In this document: positions 1-5,683 of the stretch, one piece after another | Layout: each line of letters opens with the position of its first letter | Numbering within the stretch: the stretch's first letter is position 1 | From: an uncultured Peptococcaceae bacterium | GTDB lineage: Bacteria; Bacillota; Peptococcia; Peptococcales; Peptococcaceae | Assembly (NCBI GenBank): GCA_937922955.1 | Contig: CALAKO010000095.1 | Span: 1 to 14,455, forward strand | DNA: 14,455 nucleotides | Reading direction: 5' to 3' | Position numbers and translations under genes: made by a program | The notes under the pieces: generated by a model | What the model was told of the DNA's origin: nothing | What the model saw: the letters and a program-made list of their open reading frames with translations, nothing else | Database searches by the model: none

Positions 1-54
1 ATATTTTCCTACCAGGGGTTCTTTTGTACTGTCCGTTTAATCTGGGGCAGTACA
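1..54. mobile_element. Possible end of an IS3-family (IS150-like) insertion sequence
   Basis: Read on the minus strand from 54, the sequence begins TGTACTGCCCCAG and continues into GGACAGTAC, an imperfect inverted pair (GTACTG/CAGTAC). TGTACTG tips with a following run of C are typical of IS150-group IS3 elements; this is recalled family knowledge, not a search. The element would extend left out of the window, so no transposase is visible. It stops only 22 bases past the end of the acetyltransferase gene, where no terminator of that operon can be found, which fits an insertion there. It could also be just an intergenic hairpin. Confidence 0.35.
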
Positions 55-76
55 GTGTCCACTGGAGGTTTTTGGT

Positions 77-1171
77 TTAGTCAATCTTTTTTTCGAGCAG
101 GACGAGTTCGACGCCGTCGATGCCGTTGAAGCGACAAGGAACGACAGTAATTTCCTGGTAGCCGAGCTTAGCATAGAGGGAGCGGGCTGGGGTGTTGCGG
201 ATGTTGGTGTCCATGCGTAGAGCTTGGCAGCCGCTGTCTTTGGCGTAGCGTTCGTAAAAGTCAACGAAGGCGCTGCCGTAGCCTTTGCTTTTCACGGCTG
301 GATCGATGACCAAAGTATGCATGACCATGATGGCGAAGTCGGGTGCATCGATGGCCCATGGCGCACTGGCGTATTCGTCGCCTTGCAGGTGATTGATAAT
401 GGCTGCACCAACGACGCGCCCGTCGGCTTCTTCTAAAAAGAGATCGTCTCTGGCCAGTGCGGCTTCGGCAGTGGCGCGGGTTGGATAAATGTCGCGCACC
501 CAGCCGATGGTGGTATGGCCAGCTTCTTCTTCGTTGTGGATGCGGTCGTAGATGCCAGCGACGGCGTCGAGATCGGTGGCTGTGGCCTTGCGGAAGGTGA
601 GGGTCATAGGAGTTCCTCCTGTCTTGTTGCTGAATGGTTCGGATTTAAGAGATTTTTCAAGCAGTACGAGCTGCAGCTCTGGCAAGCCATTAAAGCGGTA
701 TGGATAGACGGTGATTTTTTTGTAGCCGAGCTGGGCGTACAGATGAAGGGCTGTGTGGTTCAGGTGACTGGTATCGATGCGCAGCGCACGGCAGTGATGG
801 GCGCGGGCGTATGCTTCGTAGAAATTGGCCATGGCACGGCCAAAACCTTGACCACGTGCAGCCGGGTCAATGGCAAAGGTGTGCATGACCATGACCTCTT
901 CTTTGGCGGCATCCACCTGCCAAGGCGCAAGGTCGTAGTAGTCGCTTTGGTGTTGGTTGAACACAGCCGCACCAACGAGAATGCCGTTGGCTTCTTCAAG
1001 AAAAAGCTCGCCGCGATCGAGTGCTTCGACAAGAATTTGTGTAGTTGGATAGATGCCGCGTTTCCAGCCGACACTGGACAGCCCGCGTTCCTCAGCGGTG
1101 AAGGTGTGATCGTAGAGGGCTTCTACGGCAGCAAGGTCGGCACTGGTTGCTTGGCGGAATGTAAGGGACAT
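77..1171 (-). CDS. Tandem-fused GNAT family N-acetyltransferase (two domains)
   Basis: A 364-residue protein made of two GNAT acetyltransferase domains, which transfer an acetyl group from acetyl-CoA to an amine; the acceptor cannot be told. Unit 1 spans about residues 1-173 and unit 2 about 189-364. They align throughout, for example LFLEEANG/LFLEEADG, VMHTFAIDPAARGQGFG/VMHTLVIDPAVKSKGYG, LYAQLGYKKITV/LYAKLGYQEITV. The acetyl-CoA loop is RGQGFG at 106-111 and KSKGYG at 294-299. The 15-residue linker ends in TGGTPM, encoded by an intact ribosome binding site and ATG, so this is a duplicated gene pair joined by loss of the first stop codon. The start at 1171 has AAAGGAG 8-10 bases upstream, overlapping the stop of the preceding hydrolase gene, so it is the last gene of the helD operon. 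Two separate proteins (second one 77-607) may also be made. Confidence 0.9.
   Translation of the reverse strand: MSLTFRQATSADLAAVEALYDHTFTAEERGLSSVGWKRGIYPTTQILVEALDRGELFLEEANGILVGAAVFNQHQSDYYDLAPWQVDAAKEEVMVMHTFAIDPAARGQGFGRAMANFYEAYARAHHCRALRIDTSHLNHTALHLYAQLGYKKITVYPYRFNGLPELQLVLLEKSLKSEPFSNKTGGTPMTLTFRKATATDLDAVAGIYDRIHNEEEAGHTTIGWVRDIYPTRATAEAALARDDLFLEEADGRVVGAAIINHLQGDEYASAPWAIDAPDFAIMVMHTLVIDPAVKSKGYGSAFVDFYERYAKDSGCQALRMDTNIRNTPARSLYAKLGYQEITVVPCRFNGIDGVELVLLEKKID
605..620 (-). promoter_or_regulatory. Internal ribosome binding site and ATG inside the fused acetyltransferase gene
   Basis: On the minus strand AGGAGG (620-615) is followed after 7 bases by an in-frame ATG (607-605). This is optimal Shine-Dalgarno geometry located exactly at the start of the second GNAT unit. 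It may allow the second domain (176 residues) to be made alone. Alternatively it is only a relic of the gene pair before fusion. Confidence 0.6.
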
Positions 1172-1183
1172 GCGATCACTCCT

Positions 1184-2062
1184 TTACACACGCTGCCAAA
1201 GCAGGAGATTGTTGTCGAAGAAAGCGTTAAGCTGACCGCTTTCTTTGAGCCAGACAAGGTAGTTGCGCACGGTGCTGCCAACAAGGGCGTATTGCTCGAA
1301 GGTCATGGTGAGCTGGTACTCGCTGAAGAGTTGCTGCAGGATGCGTTCCATGTTCATTGGTTCGGCGCAAAGGTCGAGGATGCGTTCTGCAATAGCATGG
1401 ACCTTGTCGATGTTGTACTGAGCCGGTTCACGGATGTTGTCGGTAGTGGCGGCATGGGCGGGGACAAAGAGGGCCGCTTCCATGGTTTTTACTTGCTCCA
1501 GGGTATCAAGGTAGGCGGCAACGTCATAGATGTAGCCAATCTGGTATTTGTCCAGCGTTTCTTTGCTGGAGAGGCAGTCAGCAAGAAAAACGACGTCATC
1601 TGGCGTGCGGAAGCCGACCATGTCGAAGAAGTGGCCTGGCAGCGGCAGCATCTCCATGCCTGTTGGCAGCTTGTCAGCGGTTAGCGGTTCGGCGTCGCTT
1701 TCGTGGGCGAGGAGAAACTTATGGCGCAGTTCCTTGCTGGGATAGCCGCCGAACAGAAAGGCTGGTTCGAGAATCGGATGACGTGTGAAGGCGCATTCGA
1801 TGCCTGGCGCGTAAAGACGGCAGCCGGTTTGTTTCTGCAGATAATGATTGCCACCGATGTGGTCGGCGTTAGAATGGGTGTTGTAAACGGCGTCCAGGGT
1901 CCAGCCCTGAGCGTCGAGAATCTGGCGCACTTTGCGGCCGGCTTCTTTGTCGCCGCCGCTGTCGATGAGGCAGACGTGGCCTTCGCCGAGGTCAACGAGT
2001 CCCATTTTAGATGGGCTCTGGATGGTGTAGGTGTGCGGTGCCACCTGAATCAGTTCGTACAT
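1184..2062 (-). CDS. MBL-fold metallo-hydrolase with Asn in the HxHxDH motif
   Basis: A 292-residue metallo-beta-lactamase-fold protein; these enzymes use one or two metal ions to hydrolyse esters, thioesters, lactams or phosphodiesters. No signal peptide is seen, so it is cytoplasmic. The motif at 62-71 reads THSNADHIGG: the second His of the usual HxHxDH is Asn65. The other ligand positions are present: PGH (H144), Asp162 in FLADC and His203 in VPAHA. A helical tail of about 90 residues follows. The ATG at 2062 lies inside the end of helD (13-base overlap) and has GGAGG 7 bases upstream, so the two are translationally linked. The acetyltransferase gene follows after 12 bases. Substrate unknown; the ligand change suggests altered metal binding rather than loss of activity, because the rest of the site is intact. 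Confidence 0.88.
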   Translation of the reverse strand: MYELIQVAPHTYTIQSPSKMGLVDLGEGHVCLIDSGGDKEAGRKVRQILDAQGWTLDAVYNTHSNADHIGGNHYLQKQTGCRLYAPGIECAFTRHPILEPAFLFGGYPSKELRHKFLLAHESDAEPLTADKLPTGMEMLPLPGHFFDMVGFRTPDDVVFLADCLSSKETLDKYQIGYIYDVAAYLDTLEQVKTMEAALFVPAHAATTDNIREPAQYNIDKVHAIAERILDLCAEPMNMERILQQLFSEYQLTMTFEQYALVGSTVRNYLVWLKESGQLNAFFDNNLLLWQRV

Positions 2063-4221
2063 GGGGCATCCTCCTTCGTGGTAGTAATAAGTGGGCTTGG
2101 CGTGCCTTCGCAGAGAATGGCAAGGCGGTGCAGGGCGCGAGTGGCAATGACATAGAGCAGACTGGCATCTTCGGCATCGCGGTAGGTGGTGGCGTCGGCG
2201 TCGCAGAGGAGGACGGCGTCAAATTCCAGCCCTTTGGTCAGGCTCACAGGCATGATGAGGGTGCCCTGCAGAGTGTCGTCGTGACTGCGCAGCTGATGCA
2301 CCGTGATACGGTCGCGCAGCGCCCGGTGGAGCCGCTGGCAGGCAGCTTCGCTCTTGGTGATGAGGCAGATGCTTTCATAGCCTTCGGTGCGGCAGGCGTC
2401 CACTTCTGCCACAATGGTGTCGCAGAGCGCTGCGAAATCGGCACAGGTGTTCAGCGCCACTGCTTCGCCGCTGCGGTTGAAGGACTCAATGCTCGGTGCC
2501 TCGCTGAGAAATTGCAGCCCAAAGCGGAGAATCTCCGTGCTGCATCGGAAGCTTTTGTTCAACGTATAACGCACGGTGTTTTCGATGGCAAGGCTCTGCT
2601 GCACTTGGTTATAAAAATCGCTGCCTACGCGGCGCGTCAGGCTTTGGTTGATGTCGCCAAGGATGGTCGCCTTGGCATTTGGAAAGAGCAGGTGGAAGAT
2701 GTCGTACTGCAGCGGGTAGTAATCCTGCGCCTCGTCGATGATGATTTGGCGGATGCTGCGATAGGTGCGGCTGCCGTAGATTCTGAGGTGGATATACAGC
2801 AGCAGAATGGCGTCGTCATAGCCGAGCCGGCCGTTGTGCAGGTCGTTCAGCGTGCGGCGGCGAATGGCAGGCAAGTTTTGCGTCAGGCTGTCGTCCAGTG
2901 CTGTGTTCTGGAAATAGCGGTCGTCCTCCCAGAAGCGGCGGTACAGCTGCACCAAATCCAGGCGAGTGAATTGCTGCAAGCGTTCGCTGACGGCGGCGCG
3001 TTCGTTTTTGCGGACGCTGCTGCCGAGGTTATCCAGCACGCGGCTTTCCACTTGCTCCAAGCGGGTGCCAAGGAGCAGGTCGGAGCGGTCGCGCACGCGC
3101 GCCTGCAGCTCCTGCTTGCTGACCAGCAGACGGCCGCCAAAGCGGATGTCGTGGTAGTGGATGAAGCGTGCTGGAATATCGTCCACAAAGCGATCCAAAA
3201 TGGCGCGGAATCCCTCCGACGTTTTCAGTGTCATGCAGCTGCGGATGAAGGATTTTTGGCTGCTGCCGATGGCGCGTTCCAGAAACGCAGCCTGCGATTC
3301 CATGTGGTGGATGTCCAGAATATCGTGCAGCAATTCGTCAAAGGTTAGCGTACGCACGTTTTCTTCGCCCAGCTCCGGCAGCACACCAGCGATGTACTGA
3401 CTGAAAGTGCGGTTCGGCGAAAGAATGAGAATATCGCGGGAAGACAGCGCGTTGGTCAGCCCTTCATACATAAGAAAAGCGGCGCGGTGCAGGGCAATGG
3501 CTGTTTTGCCGCTGCCAGCCACGCCCTGAATCATCAGCAGATCGGCGTCCAAATTGCGGATGACCAGGTCCTGGTCGCGCTGAATCGTTTCCACAATGGC
3601 ACGCATTTGCGGCGACGTGTTCTGGGAAAGCAGCTGCTTGAGAATGCCATCGTTGACCGTCATATCGGTATCAAAAAAATACGCCAGCTGGCTGTCCTTG
3701 ATTTCATACTGGCGTTTCAGCTGCACCTCGCCGTCAATGCGGCCGACGGGAGCGTTGTAATAGGCTGGGCCGGTGAGAAAGCGGTAAAACACGCTGGCAA
3801 TCGGTGAGCGCCAGTCGTAGATCAGGCTTTTGGCGGTGTCTTCTTCCAGCAACGGGGAGCGACCAATGTATATCTTTTCCGGATACTTGTCGCCTTTGAA
3901 CAGAAAATCAATGCGGCCAAAATAAGGGGAAGGCCGCAGCGACTCCAGACGACTGATCTTTTTCGCAAGATTGTCCTGGGTGACGGCCATGTTGTTGAGA
4001 GTCATCATGCTCTGGTTCAATTCAATCAGCGATTCAAACCCATCGGCGCTGGAGAGACTGCCGCCGCTGCGGGCGCCGTCCTCGAACACATCGCGCTGTA
4101 CCGCCACCATTTCCGACTCGCGGCGGGCGATCTGGTCGCGAGCCTGCGCCAGTTGGGCGTCAATTTCAGCAATCACATGGGTGAGAGTGGCTTCTTCCTG
4201 TTGTTGTTCGTGTTGATCCAT
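2050..4221 (-). CDS. helD: HelD-type superfamily 1 helicase (RNA polymerase recycling factor)
   Basis: HelD proteins bind RNA polymerase, push an N-terminal coiled coil into the secondary channel and use ATP to release stalled enzyme from nucleic acid. Seen here, numbered from the 4221 start: a coiled-coil-rich N-terminus (about 10-95), the HelD signature IYIGRSPL...YDWRSPIASVFY (about 117-146), Walker A GVAGSGKT at 233-240, motif II IIIDEAQD ending near 500, then GDINQS, and the C-terminal KGLEFD (663-668) and ATRAL (693-697). At 723 residues it is a normal full-length member. The ATG at 4227 is only one base from GGAGG, whereas the ATG at 4221 is 7 bases away, so 4221 is preferred. It is first in an operon with the hydrolase and acetyltransferase genes. 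UvrD/Rep helicases share the motor motifs, but the DWRSPIASVFY block argues for HelD. Confidence 0.9.
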   Translation of the reverse strand: MDQHEQQQEEATLTHVIAEIDAQLAQARDQIARRESEMVAVQRDVFEDGARSGGSLSSADGFESLIELNQSMMTLNNMAVTQDNLAKKISRLESLRPSPYFGRIDFLFKGDKYPEKIYIGRSPLLEEDTAKSLIYDWRSPIASVFYRFLTGPAYYNAPVGRIDGEVQLKRQYEIKDSQLAYFFDTDMTVNDGILKQLLSQNTSPQMRAIVETIQRDQDLVIRNLDADLLMIQGVAGSGKTAIALHRAAFLMYEGLTNALSSRDILILSPNRTFSQYIAGVLPELGEENVRTLTFDELLHDILDIHHMESQAAFLERAIGSSQKSFIRSCMTLKTSEGFRAILDRFVDDIPARFIHYHDIRFGGRLLVSKQELQARVRDRSDLLLGTRLEQVESRVLDNLGSSVRKNERAAVSERLQQFTRLDLVQLYRRFWEDDRYFQNTALDDSLTQNLPAIRRRTLNDLHNGRLGYDDAILLLYIHLRIYGSRTYRSIRQIIIDEAQDYYPLQYDIFHLLFPNAKATILGDINQSLTRRVGSDFYNQVQQSLAIENTVRYTLNKSFRCSTEILRFGLQFLSEAPSIESFNRSGEAVALNTCADFAALCDTIVAEVDACRTEGYESICLITKSEAACQRLHRALRDRITVHQLRSHDDTLQGTLIMPVSLTKGLEFDAVLLCDADATTYRDAEDASLLYVIATRALHRLAILCEGTPSPLITTTKEDAPCTN

Positions 4222-4266
4222 CGTCATGCCTCCAATCGTAATCCAAGGGAATGCCCTGTTCGAGCC

Positions 4267-4275
4267 AGTTTAGCA
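4267..4275 (-). promoter_or_regulatory. Candidate extended -10 promoter of the helD operon
   Basis: Minus strand reads TGCTAAACT, an extended -10 (TGn plus four of six -10 matches), about 46 bases upstream of the preferred helD start. No good -35 lies 17 bases further up. Weak but best placed. Confidence 0.3.
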
Positions 4276-4298
4276 CATTAATCGGCCGAGAAACAGTC

Positions 4299-4328
4299 TT
4301 GTTCGGTGTGGCGAAAACATGCTATAAT
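4299..4328 (+). promoter_or_regulatory. Strong extended -10 promoter of the 4335-4423 transcript
   Basis: TTGTTC at 4299-4304, 18-base spacer, then TGC directly before a perfect TATAAT at 4323-4328. Transcription would begin near 4335 and run right, towards the terminator at 4387-4422 and the recombinase gene. Confidence 0.7.
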
Positions 4329-4334
4329 GTATAG

Positions 4335-4423
4335 GTAAGAAAACAGCGGCCTCAGCTGCGCCGCGCTCATATCACAATTTATTCGACAACCGGAATTCTG
4401 CATGGATTCCGGTTGCTTTTTTA
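4335..4423 (+). ncRNA. Candidate small RNA, or attenuated leader of the recombinase gene
   Basis: About 89 nt between a strong promoter and a good terminator, with no credible ORF (the only ATG, at 4328, stops after three codons). A GC-rich segment near 4350-4375 can pair (GCGGC with GCCGC) ahead of the terminator hairpin. It matches no class I know: no SRP RNA core, no T-box sequence, no obvious riboswitch core. It sits in the 321-base gap between divergent helD and the recombinase gene. It may be a free-standing sRNA, or a leader whose read-through adds to recombinase expression, since the gene begins 120 bases beyond the terminator. Confidence 0.5.
4387..4422 (+). terminator. Intrinsic terminator of the small transcript
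   Basis: 10-bp perfect stem CAACCGGAAT (4387-4396) with ATTCCGGTTG (4406-4415), 9-base loop, then C and six T (4417-4422). Confidence 0.8.
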
Positions 4424-4542
4424 TTGCCCGTAGTCAGGCGACAGCGTAATGGTTTTGATTTTTCTGGAATGGAATCAGCCGCTATGCCGTTTCGGAACAT
4501 GGTAGACTGGTAAAAATACAACAGTAAAGGAGAACGAATCTA

Positions 4543-5388
4543 ATGACCCATCGATATTTACGTAAGCAAGAGCTGAAAGAATACCGCTGCTACTTGCTGC
4601 ATAAAGAATGCAGCTGCGGCACCATTGAAAAATACTTGCGTGATGTTCGCCAATTCATGCGCTGGCTCAATGGTGCAGCGGTCGAGGGCAGTAGCGTTTC
4701 GACATGGAAGCAGACGCTACTGGCACAGCAGCTCTCGCCTGTGACCATCAATTCCAAGATCGCCGCCCTCAACGGATTGTTTCAAATGCTGGGCTGGCAC
4801 GACTGTCGCAGCAGCTACATCAAAGTTCAGCGACGCCTGTTTCGCGACGCCAGCCGAGAGCTTAGCCGTGAAGAGTACGAGCAGCTCGTACAAACTGCGC
4901 ATGTTGGTCATAAGCGACGCTTGGCTTTGGTGATGGAGACCATCTGTGCAAGTGGTATCCGCGTTTCTGAGCTGCGTTACATCACCGTTGAAGCGGCGCG
5001 TGGCGGCAAAGCTGAGATCATGCTCAAAGGCAAGGTGCGTGTCATTCTTCTTCCAGATAAGCTTTGTAGAAAGCTGTTGAAATTTGCCAAAAAAGAAAAA
5101 ATCACCAGTGGCGAAATTTTCCTCACCACTGGCGGCAAAAGTCTGTCACGGAAACAAATTTGGGCCGACATGAAAGCATTGGCGAAACGCGCTGGCATCG
5201 ATGCGAGAAAAATTTTTCCGCACAACCTGCGCCATCTCTTTGCGACAGTGTTCTATACTGCCTGCAAAGACATCGTGCGCCTGGCCGATGTGCTTGGTCA
5301 TTCCTCTATAGAAACTACCCGAATTTACCTTATCACTAGCGGTGCCGAACACCGACAACAGCTGGAAAAATTGCAGCTAGTCACTTGA
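4543..5388 (+). CDS. Tyrosine recombinase, likely invertase of the adjacent promoter segment
   Basis: A 281-residue XerC/D-type tyrosine recombinase that cuts and rejoins DNA through a 3'-phosphotyrosine at short inverted-arm sites. It has an N-terminal SAM-like core-binding domain (about 8-90) and a catalytic domain (about 105-275) with the complete set: Arg140 (SGIRVSEL), Lys164 (GKVR), His227 and Arg230 (HNLRH), His253 (LGHSSIETT) and Tyr262. Nothing is truncated. Start ATG follows AAAGGAG by 10 bases; I see no convincing dedicated promoter, although the strong promoter at 4299 could read through. Its 3' end is 8 bases from one copy of a 22-nt site that recurs inverted at 5635-5656, which makes a DNA-inversion role far more likely than chromosome dimer resolution. 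The alternative is a remnant integrase of a lost element; the absence of other phage or conjugation genes argues against that. Confidence 0.92.
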   Translation: MTHRYLRKQELKEYRCYLLHKECSCGTIEKYLRDVRQFMRWLNGAAVEGSSVSTWKQTLLAQQLSPVTINSKIAALNGLFQMLGWHDCRSSYIKVQRRLFRDASRELSREEYEQLVQTAHVGHKRRLALVMETICASGIRVSELRYITVEAARGGKAEIMLKGKVRVILLPDKLCRKLLKFAKKEKITSGEIFLTTGGKSLSRKQIWADMKALAKRAGIDARKIFPHNLRHLFATVFYTACKDIVRLADVLGHSSIETTRIYLITSGAEHRQQLEKLQLVT

Positions 5389-5396
5389 ATTCGCTG

Positions 5397-5418
5397 GACA
5401 AAATCAACATTTTGTCTG
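5397..5418 (+). repeat. Left inverted site (IR-L), 22 nt
   Basis: GACAAAAT, central CAAC, ATTTTGTC, then TG. The whole 22 nt is the exact reverse complement of 5635-5656, including the asymmetric centre (CAAC here, GTTG there) that sets the orientation. Each copy is itself two opposed 8-base arms around a short centre, the usual plan of a tyrosine recombinase core site. It has no T-tract on either side, so it is not a terminator. Confidence 0.88.
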
Positions 5419-5459
5419 TATTAAAAAAGGAAAAACGATATTTGTAATGAATTAAAGAA

Positions 5460-5488
5460 ATTATACCATAAATATGTAGTTATCGCAA
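5460..5488 (-). promoter_or_regulatory. Strong promoter inside the invertible segment, pointing left
   Basis: Minus strand: TTGCGA (5488-5483), exactly 17 bases, then TATAAT (5465-5460) preceded by TGG, so a perfect -10 with the TGn extension. Start expected near 5453. It now drives transcription antisense into the 3' end of the recombinase gene. After inversion it would drive the operon at 5684. No comparable promoter facing right was found in the segment. Confidence 0.85.
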
Positions 5489-5514
5489 AGAGATCGAGGG
5501 ATTTTACGCATGAG

Positions 5515-5553
5515 AGAAAGGGCCATCAAAAGCAGTTTTAGATGACCCTTTCT
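5515..5553. terminator. Hairpin in the middle of the invertible segment, probable insulator
   Basis: AGAAAGGGCCATC (5515-5527) pairs with GATGACCCTTTCT (5541-5553), 13 positions with one C/A mismatch on the plus strand and a G-U pair on the minus strand; the inner AAAA/TTTT extends it. The plus side continues with a T-rich TTTAGTTT. It lies upstream of the segment promoter in that promoter's direction, so it would block read-through entering the segment in either orientation. Confidence 0.5.
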
Positions 5554-5631
5554 TTAGTTTGCCCAAAAATCATCTGCTAGTTAATTCATTCAAATATATG
5601 GCCGTGCTGACTGGCAGAAAAGGTGCAGCGT

Positions 5632-5667
5632 CTGCAGACAAAATGTTGATTTTGTCTGCAGTTTTTT
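5632..5667 (+). terminator. Terminator overlapping the right inverted site, in front of the surface operon
   Basis: 13-bp perfect stem: CTGCAGACAAAAT (5632-5644), loop GTTG, ATTTTGTCTGCAG (5649-5661), then six T (5662-5667). It ends only three bases before the GGAGG of the next gene, so it can serve only as a block or attenuator of the 5684 operon. After inversion its left outer bases would be replaced and the stem shortened to 10 bp. Confidence 0.75.
5635..5656 (-). repeat. Right inverted site (IR-R), 22 nt
   Basis: CA, GACAAAAT, GTTG, ATTTTGTC: exact reverse complement of 5397-5418 over 22 nt. Identity stops immediately outside on both sides, as expected for a defined recombination site rather than a longer duplication. 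Confidence 0.88.
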
Positions 5668-5683
5668 GTTGGAGGTGAGTGTC

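Larger units (their letters stand above)
5397..5656. other. Predicted invertible promoter segment (phase switch), OFF orientation
   Basis: Two perfect 22-nt sites in inverted orientation enclose 216 bases (240 bases centre to centre) that hold a strong promoter and a hairpin but no gene. The recombinase gene ends 8 bases to the left; the surface-protein operon begins 28 bases to the right. As assembled, the promoter fires left, away from that operon. Inversion maps coordinate x to 11053 minus x, placing the -10 at 5588-5593, with transcription starting near 5600 and running right into the GTG at 5684. Inverted sites, recombinase, promoter and surface protein together are the standard layout of promoter-inversion phase variation. 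Switching itself is inferred, not seen. Confidence 0.82.

Noticed and set aside
515..3348. Long plus-strand open frames over the acetyltransferase, hydrolase and helD genes
   Set aside because: They mirror well-recognised minus-strand genes in GC-rich DNA, lack ribosome sites and encode no recognisable domain.
4335..4423. T-box, SRP RNA or known riboswitch
   Set aside because: None of the core sequences of those classes is present.
5397..5418. Left site as the terminator of the recombinase gene
   Set aside because: An 8-bp A/T-rich stem with no T-tract on either strand; its exact inverted twin at 5635 is better explained as a recombination site.
5442..5467. Plus-strand promoter TTGTAA/TATACC inside the segment
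   Set aside because: Spacer is only 14 bases and the -10 is poor; the same A/T tract is fully explained by the minus-strand TATAAT.
5510..5545. An 11-codon ORF (ATG AGA GAA...) inside the invertible segment
   Set aside because: Poor ribosome site spacing, it covers the internal hairpin, and no promoter faces it in this orientation.
4543..5660. Integrase with att sites of a prophage or integrative element
   Set aside because: Elements need direct att repeats and cargo genes; here the repeats are inverted and enclose only 216 non-coding bases.
5666..5683. TTG start for the zinc-ribbon gene
   Set aside because: It lies in the terminator T-tract upstream of the GGAGG; GTG at 5684 has correct spacing.
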